Source: Alphaproteobacteria bacterium
Lineage (GTDB): Bacteria; Pseudomonadota; Alphaproteobacteria; GCA-2731375
Length of the DNA stretch: 64,000 bases
Reading direction: 5' to 3'
Assembly (NCBI GenBank): GCA_021776235.1
Contig: JAJFGG010000013.1
Coordinates: forward strand, 1-64,000
Position 1 is the stretch's first letter, and every line of letters starts with the position of its first letter. This document shows, one piece after another, positions 45,007-52,973 of the stretch. The position numbers and the translations under genes are program-made. The notes beneath the pieces were generated by a model. That model made no database searches, was not told the origin of the DNA, and saw only the letters and a list, made by a program, of their open reading frames with translations.

Positions 45007-45834
45007 TCACTTCAACCCGGCCAGGTAGTCCAGCAGGAGTTCCAGTTCCGCAACGTAAATCTGTTCACCGATATCCGCCGGCATCAGATCCGCCTCATAG
45101 CCCTTGGCCAGATCGGCATTGGGATCGAGCAGCGCCCGGCGGAGATAGGCCCGATCGCGGCCGGCGCCGATCCTGGACAGGTTTGGCCCGACCTCGCCGC
45201 CCTCGCCGCCCTCGCCGTTGATCATATGGCAGGCGTCACAGGTGAATTTAGCCAGCAAATCCTTGGGGTCGTCGATGGCGTCACGGGCCTCGGGTTCCTC
45301 CTCCTCGTCATCGCCGCCGCCCTGCCCGGCGTCCTCGGGAATCTCGACCGTAACCTCGGCGCCGCCTTTATCCTGAAGGTAGGCGACGACCGCCGCGACC
45401 TCGGCCTCGTTCAGGCTGATCCCGCCGGCGGCGACGTTCGGCATGGGACTTTCCGCATCGTTGGTACCCTTCTTGCCGAAACCGGCGACCACAAAGGCCG
45501 ATGGCTGGACCAGGGATTCGATCAGATAGCTCTCGACATCCTCGGCCTCTCCCTTGTACCGGGGGTCTTTCAGGCGTTCCGGCACGGCAGCCGCGGTGGT
45601 GTCCAACAAAGGCGCGCGGCCAAGCTCGTTATGACACAGGGTGCAGGTACCCTTGCCATTGTAGATCCGCTCACCCAGGAGGATGAATTGATCCATGGTC
45701 ATGGCGCTAAGATCCAGTTTTTCTTCCTTCGGCGGCGGCGCCGGCTCGATCTGCGGTATGCCGTAGTTGGAATAAGCCGAGAAGAAGCCAATGGTCAGCA
45801 GGGCAAAGGCAACGACGGTAAGGAATTGCCGCAT
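45007..45834 (-). CDS. Membrane-anchored di-haem cytochrome c (module A)
   Basis: A 275-residue protein: an N-terminal helix (FLTVVAFALLTIGFFSAY), cytochrome c domain 1 (GTCTLCHNELGRAP), a linker with a highly acidic run (GGGDDEEEEPEARD), and domain 2 (FTCDACHMINGEGGEGGEVG). Both haem sites look intact. It starts 6 bp after the CydA-like gene. This intact copy shows what the interrupted gene at 51986-52969 should encode. Confidence 0.88.
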   Translation of the reverse strand: MRQFLTVVAFALLTIGFFSAYSNYGIPQIEPAPPPKEEKLDLSAMTMDQFILLGERIYNGKGTCTLCHNELGRAPLLDTTAAAVPERLKDPRYKGEAEDVESYLIESLVQPSAFVVAGFGKKGTNDAESPMPNVAAGGISLNEAEVAAVVAYLQDKGGAEVTVEIPEDAGQGGGDDEEEEPEARDAIDDPKDLLAKFTCDACHMINGEGGEGGEVGPNLSRIGAGRDRAYLRRALLDPNADLAKGYEADLMPADIGEQIYVAELELLLDYLAGLK

Positions 45835-45840
45835 GGCCGC

Positions 45841-47661
45841 CTACCCCTTCCAGTACCCGGCCGGCAGCGTCTTGCTGCCGCTGACCTGGGCGATCCAGAA
45901 GACGAAGATAACCATCGCCATGAACAGAATGGCGGCAACCGAGACCACGTTCGCCGCATAACCCAGAGTCGGCGTGAAGGCGTCCGGCGAGGCATCACGC
46001 ATGATGTCAAGCACGTGCCAATGCTGGCGAATGCCGGAGCGGATATACCCCATCAAGCCCATCAGCCAGGTGAAGGAGACGGCCAACAGGAACAGGGCAT
46101 ACTGGGCCCGGCCTGGTATCCGGCCCCAATGCAACGGCCCAACCTCCTTGGCGCCACGGTAGATGAAGGAATCCAGGGTAATACTGCCCACGATCACGGC
46201 CACGGTGGTCAACACCTGGGGGATCGACGCCGCGACCTTGTAAACCGTATTGGTGAAATAGCCGTGATAGATGCCAAGAAACATGATGTTGGCGATACCG
46301 GTCGTGAACAGCGCCACTTGTATGGCGTTGCCGGCATTCACCCAGGATACGGTGGCGACCTTGTTGGCCCGCCGGTAGAACATGAAACTCAGGGCCGTGA
46401 AGATAATCATCACATTCACTGCCGTATTCTTGGCCGGCATGATGCCCAGGGGACCAAGAATTTTGTGGTGCGGCCCGCCCAGTGCCTTCAACTCCTCATT
46501 GGTCAGCACCAGGGTATGGGGCGTAAACCAGACCAGAAAAGCGCCGATCAGGACGATGGCGATGTACTTGATATACTTGGTATAACGCTTGGCCCCGTCA
46601 CTGCGCCCCATGCCGCACCAGAGGTAATAGTTGGCGGAAAGGAACAGCGTGCCGATTAGCACCGCCTGAATGATGAACAGCCAGGCAAAAATCCCGCCCA
46701 TGAGAGTAATGCCCATTTGCTGGCTGTAGGCATAAATCTCCGCGGCCAGATAGTATCCGGCGAAGGGCAGCGGCAGCAGCGCGCAAATGGCGATGAAGTT
46801 GGCATTGTAGCCCATCCAGTCATAGTGGGCCTTCTCCTGATTGCCGGTCGCGGTCAGGAATTTGAAAGCGGCGTAGGCGCCGACGATGGAGCCGCCATAG
46901 GCAATATTGGCGACGAAGCGGTGGATGTTGATGGGGTTCCAGAGGAAATTATGGATGGCGGCCCAGGCATCGCCACTGAAGACACCGGCCGCGTCCACGC
47001 CGGCGGGGCTCATCATGAAGGTCAGCCAGGCGTTGGCCAGCAGCATCAGGGTCGTGCCGACGGCATTGAGAATCAGGCCAAGGCTCAAATGAACCCATTT
47101 CTTGAAGCCGCCCTGCAGCCAATGCCAGCCATAATAATAGACGTAGAGAACGGCGCTTTCGGCGAAAAACAGCAGCGCATAATAGAACATGCTGGCGCTG
47201 AAAATGGTTGAGAGATAGGTGAACAGATGGGGATAGAACAGGATCAACGAGAACAACAGCCCCCCGCCCAGAATGGCGGTCAGAGAATAGGCGGTAATGG
47301 CGACCTTGATGAATTCATAGGCCATATCGTCATATCGTTTATCCCGGGTGCGCATGCCGATGACTTCGATAATGAAAACGAAGATCGGCACGGCCAGGAC
47401 AAAGGCGGCGAACCACAGGTGAAGCTGGGCGAAGATCCAGACCGCGACCCGGCTGTTGATGCCGGCGATGGTGGGGTAATCGGCAGCGGTGAGTTTTGGT
47501 GCCGGGGCGTAAGAACCGGCAGCCACGCCGTCAGCCGCCGCAGGTTCGGCGGCAAGAGCATCAACGGGGCCAAAGGCAAGTAGGAAAACCGCGGCAAGGG
47601 CGACGACGAAGGCAATCATTGCCGACGCCGGGCCACGTTGGGTGGGATGAGGGTCTTTCAT
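45841..47661 (-). CDS. CydA-like membrane subunit (bd-oxidase family), module A
   Basis: About 606 residues with some 14 hydrophobic segments, against about 520 residues for ordinary CydA. A cleavable-looking N-terminus ends in DALAAEP. His81 in FAQLHLWFAAF and the His of INIHRFVANIAYGG lie where CydA haem ligands are found; SGIRQHWHVLDIMRD near the end resembles a degenerate GRQPW quinol-loop motif. FMMSPAGVDA and HYDWMGY are shared with the second copy. No cydB is present. It probably oxidises quinol or reduces O2 together with the following cytochromes. ATG 47661 has a better ribosome site than 47679. Confidence 0.82.
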   Translation of the reverse strand: MKDPHPTQRGPASAMIAFVVALAAVFLLAFGPVDALAAEPAAADGVAAGSYAPAPKLTAADYPTIAGINSRVAVWIFAQLHLWFAAFVLAVPIFVFIIEVIGMRTRDKRYDDMAYEFIKVAITAYSLTAILGGGLLFSLILFYPHLFTYLSTIFSASMFYYALLFFAESAVLYVYYYGWHWLQGGFKKWVHLSLGLILNAVGTTLMLLANAWLTFMMSPAGVDAAGVFSGDAWAAIHNFLWNPINIHRFVANIAYGGSIVGAYAAFKFLTATGNQEKAHYDWMGYNANFIAICALLPLPFAGYYLAAEIYAYSQQMGITLMGGIFAWLFIIQAVLIGTLFLSANYYLWCGMGRSDGAKRYTKYIKYIAIVLIGAFLVWFTPHTLVLTNEELKALGGPHHKILGPLGIMPAKNTAVNVMIIFTALSFMFYRRANKVATVSWVNAGNAIQVALFTTGIANIMFLGIYHGYFTNTVYKVAASIPQVLTTVAVIVGSITLDSFIYRGAKEVGPLHWGRIPGRAQYALFLLAVSFTWLMGLMGYIRSGIRQHWHVLDIMRDASPDAFTPTLGYAANVVSVAAILFMAMVIFVFWIAQVSGSKTLPAGYWKG

Positions 47662-47682
47662 AGTGACTCGGTTCCTCATCCA

Positions 47683-47805
47683 TTATTGGTGAAAAATCAG
47701 ACCCAGGCCTTGCATATTCATCACCGCTGTATCGAGCAGCAGGAAGGCCGCGGTAAAAACCACCAGGCCGGCGACAAAGGGCAGAAAATAGCCTTTCACA
47801 CTCAT
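47683..47805 (-). CDS. 40-residue membrane peptide preceding CydA-like gene A
   Basis: A short gene with a very strong ribosome site (GGGAGGAGA) before ATG 47805: MSVKGYFLPFVAGLVVFTAAF then a polar end, a single membrane helix. It ends 21 bp before the CydA-like start. Its size and place recall CydX/CydY subunits that stabilise bd oxidases, though the sequence does not match CydX. Confidence 0.65.
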   Translation of the reverse strand: MSVKGYFLPFVAGLVVFTAAFLLLDTAVMNMQGLGLIFHQ

Positions 47806-47837
47806 GCTTTTTGTCTCCTCCCGTCCTCGGTCCATGC

Positions 47838-47951
47838 CTAGGCCTGGACAAACCACCAGAAGAACGCCGCCAGCAGGACAAACACGACGATGAACAGAGC
47901 CGGCCCGGCCCACGGGTAACGTTCTACTTGATCCGCGTCTTTGGTCATCAT
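47838..47951 (-). CDS. 37-residue membrane peptide, CydX-sized
   Basis: From ATG 47951 the frame reads MMTKDADQVERYPWAGPALF, then a single hydrophobic helix ending FFWWFVQA and TAG at 47838-47840. It is immediately upstream of the other small peptide and the CydA-like gene, on the same strand. A short charged N-terminus with one helix is the layout of small respiratory-oxidase subunits. Too short for homology; supported by hydrophobic pattern, context and clean start/stop. Confidence 0.55.
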   Translation of the reverse strand: MMTKDADQVERYPWAGPALFIVVFVLLAAFFWWFVQA

Positions 47952-48047
47952 TCGGCCACCTGTACGGCCATACATAGCGGCACGATAATCCGCCGAACTT
48001 GATCCCGATCAATGAGTGAAGAGCCCGACCTCGAATAGGCTGCCGCC

Positions 48048-48149
48048 ATGACACACCCCAGAAAACGCCTCGCCGACGCTGTCATCTTTATGGGCATGGC
48101 CGTCAACGTCGTCGTCATTGCGCTGATCCTCTATTTCTACGTCTTCTAG
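48048..48149 (+). CDS. 33-residue membrane peptide on the opposite strand
   Basis: ATG 48048 opens MTHPRKRLADAVIFMGMAVN, continuing as a hydrophobic helix ending ILYFYVF and TAG 48147-48149. A basic N-terminus with one helix is a sensible membrane peptide. It lies in the gap between the two modules and is the only plus-strand candidate in 26 kb. No clear ribosome site; an even shorter frame (ATG 48012, eight codons) precedes it. It could be chance. Confidence 0.35.
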   Translation: MTHPRKRLADAVIFMGMAVNVVVIALILYFYVF

Positions 48150-48173
48150 GGATCCGCATAGACCCTGACGGCC

Positions 48174-48572
48174 CTATCCCTGTTTCCCTTTGCATTTGCA
48201 GATGCCGCGCAGGTGCTTGACCAGCCCGTCGACTTGCTCGGCGGTCAAGGTCTTGCTCCAGGGCGGCATCATGGGTGATTTGCTGACCGACGGACCGCCG
48301 TCCAAGATGACGTTCTTCAGATCCGCATCGGAAAGCTTGTCCATCTCTTTGGCATTGGTAAAATTGCGCGGGCTAACGGGGAAATCCTTGGTGACGTTGG
48401 GGCCATCGCCCTTACCCGTCAGGCCATGGCATTGGGCGCAATAGAATTTGAAGACCTTTTCCGGGTCTGAGGCAAAGGCCGGAGCCGCGGAAAATAGCGC
48501 AACCAGGACTGTAAAGACAACGATTGCCAGAACTTCTTTCAAACCGCGTTCATTCATGCTTGGCTGTTTCAT
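48174..48572 (-). CDS. Small mono-haem cytochrome c
   Basis: A 132-residue exported cytochrome: signal peptide (EVLAIVVFTVLVALFSAAPAFA), haem site FYCAQCHGLTGKGDGPN, and the axial Met probably in SPMMPPWSKTL. The C-terminal CKCKGKQG has two extra cysteines that do not form a haem motif. It is the last gene of module B, following the di-haem cytochrome at 48588. Probably a soluble electron shuttle. Confidence 0.85.
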   Translation of the reverse strand: MKQPSMNERGLKEVLAIVVFTVLVALFSAAPAFASDPEKVFKFYCAQCHGLTGKGDGPNVTKDFPVSPRNFTNAKEMDKLSDADLKNVILDGGPSVSKSPMMPPWSKTLTAEQVDGLVKHLRGICKCKGKQG

Positions 48573-48587
48573 GATCGATGTCCTCCC

Positions 48588-49265
48588 CTATTTCTTTTTC
48601 TTCGGTTTGAAATTGGCGACATAGCGGGCGACATTCAGCATGTCCTTATCGCTCAACAGGCCGGCGAAAACCGGCATCATCTTCACCGGCTTGAACACCT
48701 TGGGCTTCTGCAGATAGGCAAGAATCCAATCGGGATTAAGACGTAGCCCCGCTTCGACCAGAGACGGACCGCTGCGCCCGCCGGAGAGCTTTTTCTTGCG
48801 CCCCAGGTATTGGTGGCAGCCGCTGCACGGCATCTTCTTGGTGAAAATCTGCCGGCCTTTGGGATTTTTCTTTGGCTTCACTTTACCTGCCGCAACCTCC
48901 GTCGAGGTCAGGCCCATAAGAAAATCGGTCACCGCGGCCACATCCCCGCCTGCCAATTTCGGATGACCGCCGGTGTTCTCCTGCATCAGATTGTTGAACT
49001 TCATGGGCCGGATCGGTTTTGGATCGGCCAGCCACTTGCCCAGCCAGTCCTTCTGAAATTTGGAACCGGCATACCAAAGCTCGGGCCCTTTCTTGGCCAG
49101 TTGATCATCGATGGTTTTTTCCCTGGCCGGTCCCTCGGTGTAATGGCAGCCGCCACAGCCTTTCGCCTCGAAAACATCCTTGCCGGCGGCTGCGCCGGCC
49201 GGATTGGACGACGCCGCGCCGAGCAACAAGGCCGCGCTGAATATTGCTGTAATTGAGAGTCTCAT
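48588..49265 (-). CDS. Di-haem cytochrome c
   Basis: About 225 residues. Signal peptide MRLSITAIFSAALLLGAASS, haem 1 GCGGCHYTEGPAREKT, haem 2 PCSGCHQYLGRKKK, and a very basic C-terminus (FKPKKKK). The ATG at 49265 is set by a strong ribosome site (GGAGGAAAG); the frame extends to 49331 without one. Follows the EB_dh-type cytochrome of module B by 34 bp. The basic surface suggests docking to acidic partners, such as the acidic linker of the other di-haem protein. Confidence 0.85.
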   Translation of the reverse strand: MRLSITAIFSAALLLGAASSNPAGAAAGKDVFEAKGCGGCHYTEGPAREKTIDDQLAKKGPELWYAGSKFQKDWLGKWLADPKPIRPMKFNNLMQENTGGHPKLAGGDVAAVTDFLMGLTSTEVAAGKVKPKKNPKGRQIFTKKMPCSGCHQYLGRKKKLSGGRSGPSLVEAGLRLNPDWILAYLQKPKVFKPVKMMPVFAGLLSDKDMLNVARYVANFKPKKKK

Positions 49266-49299
49266 CACATTCTTTCCTCCAATTTTCCCCCCGGTGGGT

Positions 49300-50958
49300 T
49301 CAGACACCCGCTTCAACCGGCTCCTCTTCATTCTCGGCTTTTCGCATCAGCCAAATTCCCACCGCGCCGGCAATCAGAAAGGCCAGGACGGCGTAGACGT
49401 AGACGCTGATCGGTGTCGGCGTCTCCAGGAATACATAATGCCAGGTGCTGAGGCTCATAATCAGCCCATGTTCACCGTTGGAGCCATCCCAGGCGTTGAC
49501 GGACATGGGCACGAACACGCCCGGTTCGAACGCCACGTCGTTCTTGTCGCCGGTTTTCAATGGCCGTTTCATGACCACGGTCCAGCGTCCCTGATCCCAC
49601 TTCGCCTGGCCCATGACCTGCTGGCCGTCTTCGGCCTGAACCTTGATGGGCTGTTTCCAACCCCGCGCGGTGCCTTCTTCCGTGCCCCGTTTGCCGGTTT
49701 CGGCCTGGTCCGCTTTCCAGACCCAAAGGTGGACCTGGTCGGAGGAGGAGCCACGGTAGAAGTGCGGCTTTTTGGTACCTTGGGGCGGTTTCACCGGGAA
49801 CTGCAGCGCAATGGAATCGCGGAACGTTTCCAGCGCGCGCGGCACCATGTCATTGGCTTCCACGTAGGAACTGAAGCCGCCGACCTTGGCAAGCTCATTG
49901 GGATTGAACACCTTGGTCTCGTCGTGCGCCACGTCCTTGAAAGCATCATCCCAGATCAGCCGGAAAGCGATTTCCTTGTCGTTGAACAGGGCCTGGAGGG
50001 TCACCATCTCGATGCTCGGGTTTTGCCAGCGGGGTGCGGCCACAACCTGACCTGCCAGGCGTATGTCCATGGGTTGGGCGGTATTCCAGGCCTCGTCGTC
50101 GGGATTTTCCGGCAACGCGCCCTGGACCGGCTTTGCCCGAAGCGTCTGATGGCCGGTCAGTTGGTGTTGCAGAGACTTGATGTAATTGGCCAGATGCCAG
50201 CGGTCTTCCTCATTCAGGCTTTTTACGAATGACGGCATGGGTGTGCCGGAGATGCCGGAAGTGAAGCGCATATAGATATCCGCGACCTCGCCGCCCGCCT
50301 TGATCTTCCAGGGATGGGTGACGTTACGAATGCGGATGGGAAAACCCCAATCGTCTTTGCGAAATTCCTTGTTGCCATCGCCGCGGCCCAGCTTGCCGTG
50401 GCAACTCCAGCATTTGGCCTTTTCGAACACCGCCTCGCCCTTGGCAATGGTTTCGGGGCCATAGGGTGCTGGGCTGGCGGGCAGCGAGATCACCTTGCCG
50501 GTTTCTACCGGATCCAGTTCCGGATCATCGAACTCCTGGGCGAAGGTCTTGATATAGGCGATAACGGCCCAACGCTCATCCTCGCTAAGGCCGTTCTTGA
50601 ACAGGTCGCTGTCAAAAGACTGCATTGCCGTGCCCTGCAAACCCCGGCTGACGGTGCGGAACAAGTCCTCGTTGGTGGGCAATTCGCCGCTTTGCGTGGT
50701 CCGGAACTTGAAAGTGCCAAGGGTAAAGTCGCGCGGCCGGGGGTCCAGATACTTCGCCGCCGGCCCTTCGCCGTCACCCAACAAGCCATGGCAAAAGCTG
50801 CAGCGGCCAAAATAGATGTCACGGCCCTGCTCCAGCAGCGCCTCGGTCGCTTCGGGCATGGGTTTGCTGGGCACGTTGGCGGCCAGGGCCTGGCTTGAAA
50901 TCCAGACGGCGGCAAGCGCGGCACCGAAAGCGGTTGGAATCATTTTGCTGATCCGCAT
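49300..50958 (-). CDS. Di-haem cytochrome c with ethylbenzene-dehydrogenase-type haem domain (module B)
   Basis: A 552-residue exported protein with the same plan as 42664-44229: signal peptide, CSFCHGLLGDGEGP, CWSCHGKLGRGDG, an EB_dh-like domain (FEPGVFVPMSVNAWDGSNGE), and one C-terminal helix (VYAVLAFLIAGAVGIWLM). Shared phrases such as DLFRTVSRGLQGTAMQ / DLFRMVRDGMPGTAMP show the two genes are duplicates. Its ATG overlaps the upstream stop (TGATG). Role: periplasmic electron transfer with possible haem b. Confidence 0.87.
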   Translation of the reverse strand: MRISKMIPTAFGAALAAVWISSQALAANVPSKPMPEATEALLEQGRDIYFGRCSFCHGLLGDGEGPAAKYLDPRPRDFTLGTFKFRTTQSGELPTNEDLFRTVSRGLQGTAMQSFDSDLFKNGLSEDERWAVIAYIKTFAQEFDDPELDPVETGKVISLPASPAPYGPETIAKGEAVFEKAKCWSCHGKLGRGDGNKEFRKDDWGFPIRIRNVTHPWKIKAGGEVADIYMRFTSGISGTPMPSFVKSLNEEDRWHLANYIKSLQHQLTGHQTLRAKPVQGALPENPDDEAWNTAQPMDIRLAGQVVAAPRWQNPSIEMVTLQALFNDKEIAFRLIWDDAFKDVAHDETKVFNPNELAKVGGFSSYVEANDMVPRALETFRDSIALQFPVKPPQGTKKPHFYRGSSSDQVHLWVWKADQAETGKRGTEEGTARGWKQPIKVQAEDGQQVMGQAKWDQGRWTVVMKRPLKTGDKNDVAFEPGVFVPMSVNAWDGSNGEHGLIMSLSTWHYVFLETPTPISVYVYAVLAFLIAGAVGIWLMRKAENEEEPVEAGV

Positions 50959-51923
50959 CAGTGGCTCTCCGGGATGCGTGGCGTTTTCTGGGCCAGGTCG
51001 TACTCGGCCAGAATGATCTGCCAGCGTTGCGCTTCGGTCAGGCTAAGCTTCCATTCAGGCATCGCCGAATCCCAGGGCGTGGCCTCGGCCGGCAGGCCCG
51101 GACCGCCATTGGCGACGCGCCAGAAGGTATAACCCTCGACGATGGTTTCGATGGTGCCGTTGTCGGTGAAGTTGATGGGCCGAAGCTTGAAGCCGTCGGC
51201 CATGGGGCCATCTCCGGCAACGCTGTCGCCATGGCAGGCGCGGCAATTCATGGCATACAGGGCGCGGCCCTCGAACAGGTTCTTCTCCAGCAACGCCGCC
51301 CTGGCCGTGTCCTTGTCGACGTCACCGGATTGCAACTGGGCCAACAGTTTCTGCATGGCTGCGGTGGGGAAAAGCTCCAGCACGTGATCTGGATCTACTT
51401 CTTCGGCCCAGTTCTCCACGTCGTCACGGACCTGCGGAATAAAATCAACCTCGTTGGCCTTGGCCTGCTCGATGAAGGCATCAACGTCGGCCTCCGTCGG
51501 GTTGGCGATGGGGTTCTTTTTGGCCTCGAAGCTTTTCGGGAAATTCGACGATGGATGCTGGATCCGCAGGGACGAGGGTACTTCCATCTTGGGCACCGTA
51601 ATCTCGTAAACCTGCCAGCCGATCAGCGCGGGTATCGCCGTCAAAACCACCGCGCGAAGACTCTTGGTATAGCCGCCGCGCAGGAACTTCTTTACCGGTC
51701 TGAGGAAATCGTTGAGGCCCTCGTCCGAAAAGGTCACGAACAAGAACAGCGCGACGATCGTCAGCACCATATAAAAGAACATCAGGGTGCCGGGAACGGG
51801 CAACGGGAAGGGCAGTGTGGTCACTTCGCGGGAGAGGGCGGGAATGCCCCATTTCACAAGGGCATAGACGACCACAAGGGTCAACACCACCGACAGGAAA
51901 CTACCAACTCTTGGTTTCTTCAT
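50958..51923 (-). CDS. Membrane-anchored mono-haem cytochrome c (module B)
   Basis: A 321-residue protein. Hydrophobic segments near residues 8-25, 40-63 and 90-110, then a periplasmic part with one haem site, NCRACHGDSVAGDGPMADGF, and DSAMPEWKLSLTEAQRWQ, parallel to the module A protein. It is about 65 residues longer because of a helical insert before the haem domain (EEVDPDHVLELFPTAAMQKL). It follows the interrupted di-haem gene by 62 bp. Confidence 0.87.
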   Translation of the reverse strand: MKKPRVGSFLSVVLTLVVVYALVKWGIPALSREVTTLPFPLPVPGTLMFFYMVLTIVALFLFVTFSDEGLNDFLRPVKKFLRGGYTKSLRAVVLTAIPALIGWQVYEITVPKMEVPSSLRIQHPSSNFPKSFEAKKNPIANPTEADVDAFIEQAKANEVDFIPQVRDDVENWAEEVDPDHVLELFPTAAMQKLLAQLQSGDVDKDTARAALLEKNLFEGRALYAMNCRACHGDSVAGDGPMADGFKLRPINFTDNGTIETIVEGYTFWRVANGGPGLPAEATPWDSAMPEWKLSLTEAQRWQIILAEYDLAQKTPRIPESH

Positions 51924-51985
51924 GATCGGTCGCCCCGATTGCCCGTCATTGCGTTTGCCATGCCTCTACCCATCGAAATGCCCAC

Positions 51986-52969
51986 CTACTGCACCGGCTT
52001 CGGCTTTTGCAACATCAGGAAGGACAGGATGTCCTGGTAGTCCTTGACCGTCATCGCCTCTGACAGATCATCCGGCATGACACTTTTGGTATCATCGATC
52101 CTGATCTCCTTGATCTCGTCCTTGGCAATGGTGACCACGTCGCCATTGGCCTTTGTGATGTCGACCTCGCCGGCCTCGTCGCGGGTTTTCAGTCCCACCG
52201 TCTGGCGGCCTTCCTTGTTAATGGCGACATAGGTCTCGAAGCCCTTGGTCAGAACCTTCGCCGGTTGCAGGATGGCTTCCGAGATAAACTTCAAGCCCTT
52301 GGCGCTAATGCCCGCCAGATCGGGACCGACCTCGCCGCCCTCGCCGTCCAGGCTGTGGCAATCCACGCAATTGTCTTCAAAGACCGTGGCACCCAGGCCT
52401 GGGTCGCCGCCGCCCGCCGCCGCCGCCGCCGAGATCTTGCCATAGAAACTTTGGGTCATCTCACTTGGCTTGGTGTCGATCGCCTCCATATCAAGATCGC
52501 CGCCCAGGGACATCAGATAGGCGGTCACGGCCTTGATCTCCACAAGACTCAACGAGATCGGCGGTGCGTACACCACGGCCATCTCGTTCTAGTAGCCCTT
52601 CACCACATAGGCACCGGGGCTGGCCAGGCTTTCGACGACGTAATCAACAGCGGTGAATTCGACGCCTTCCTTCTCTGCCCGCTCCCTGGCCCGTTCCACC
52701 GCCCGCGCACCCATGGACAAGGGGAACTTTTCCCCGAACTGGCCATGGTTGGGGCCGCGCACGGCGCTGCCCTGGCCGCCGACACTGTGGCAGGTGAAAC
52801 ATCGGCCCTTGCCCCAATAGATGGCTTCGCCGCCCTCCGGGCTAATATCGACGGCCGCGCTACTCTTGCGCCCGCCGCCCGTAAGTTCGGTTATGGAGTA
52901 GCCAATCCACAGGTAAACCCCCAGCACGACCAGCAGAAACGGGAAGATCCGGGTTATGGTCACGTTCAC
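51986..52969 (-). pseudogene. Di-haem cytochrome c interrupted by an in-frame TAG (module B)
   Basis: The N-terminal half (GTG 52969 after AGGAGG, membrane helix, haem GRCFTCHSVGGQG) ends ...GAYVVKGY at TAG 52589-52591. Reading straight on in the same frame gives NEMAVVYAPPISLSLVEIKA and then a second haem site, NCVDCHSLDGEGGEVGPD, to 51986. The intact paralogue at 45007-45834 is continuous here. A single base change (for example GAG to TAG) explains it. The second half alone would lack an export signal. Alternatives: sequencing error, or stop-codon readthrough. Confidence 0.85.
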
Positions 52970-52973
52970 GGTT

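Noticed and set aside
42664-50958. Nitrite oxidoreductase (Nxr) cluster, because the EB_dh cytochromes resemble NxrC
   Set aside because: There is no four-cluster ferredoxin beta subunit and the molybdoenzyme is of AioA type, not NarG/NxrA type.
52589-52591. TAG as a coding codon (pyrrolysine-type recoding)
   Set aside because: Nothing in the window suggests an amber-decoding system, other genes here end in TAG normally, and the intact paralogue has no special residue at this point.
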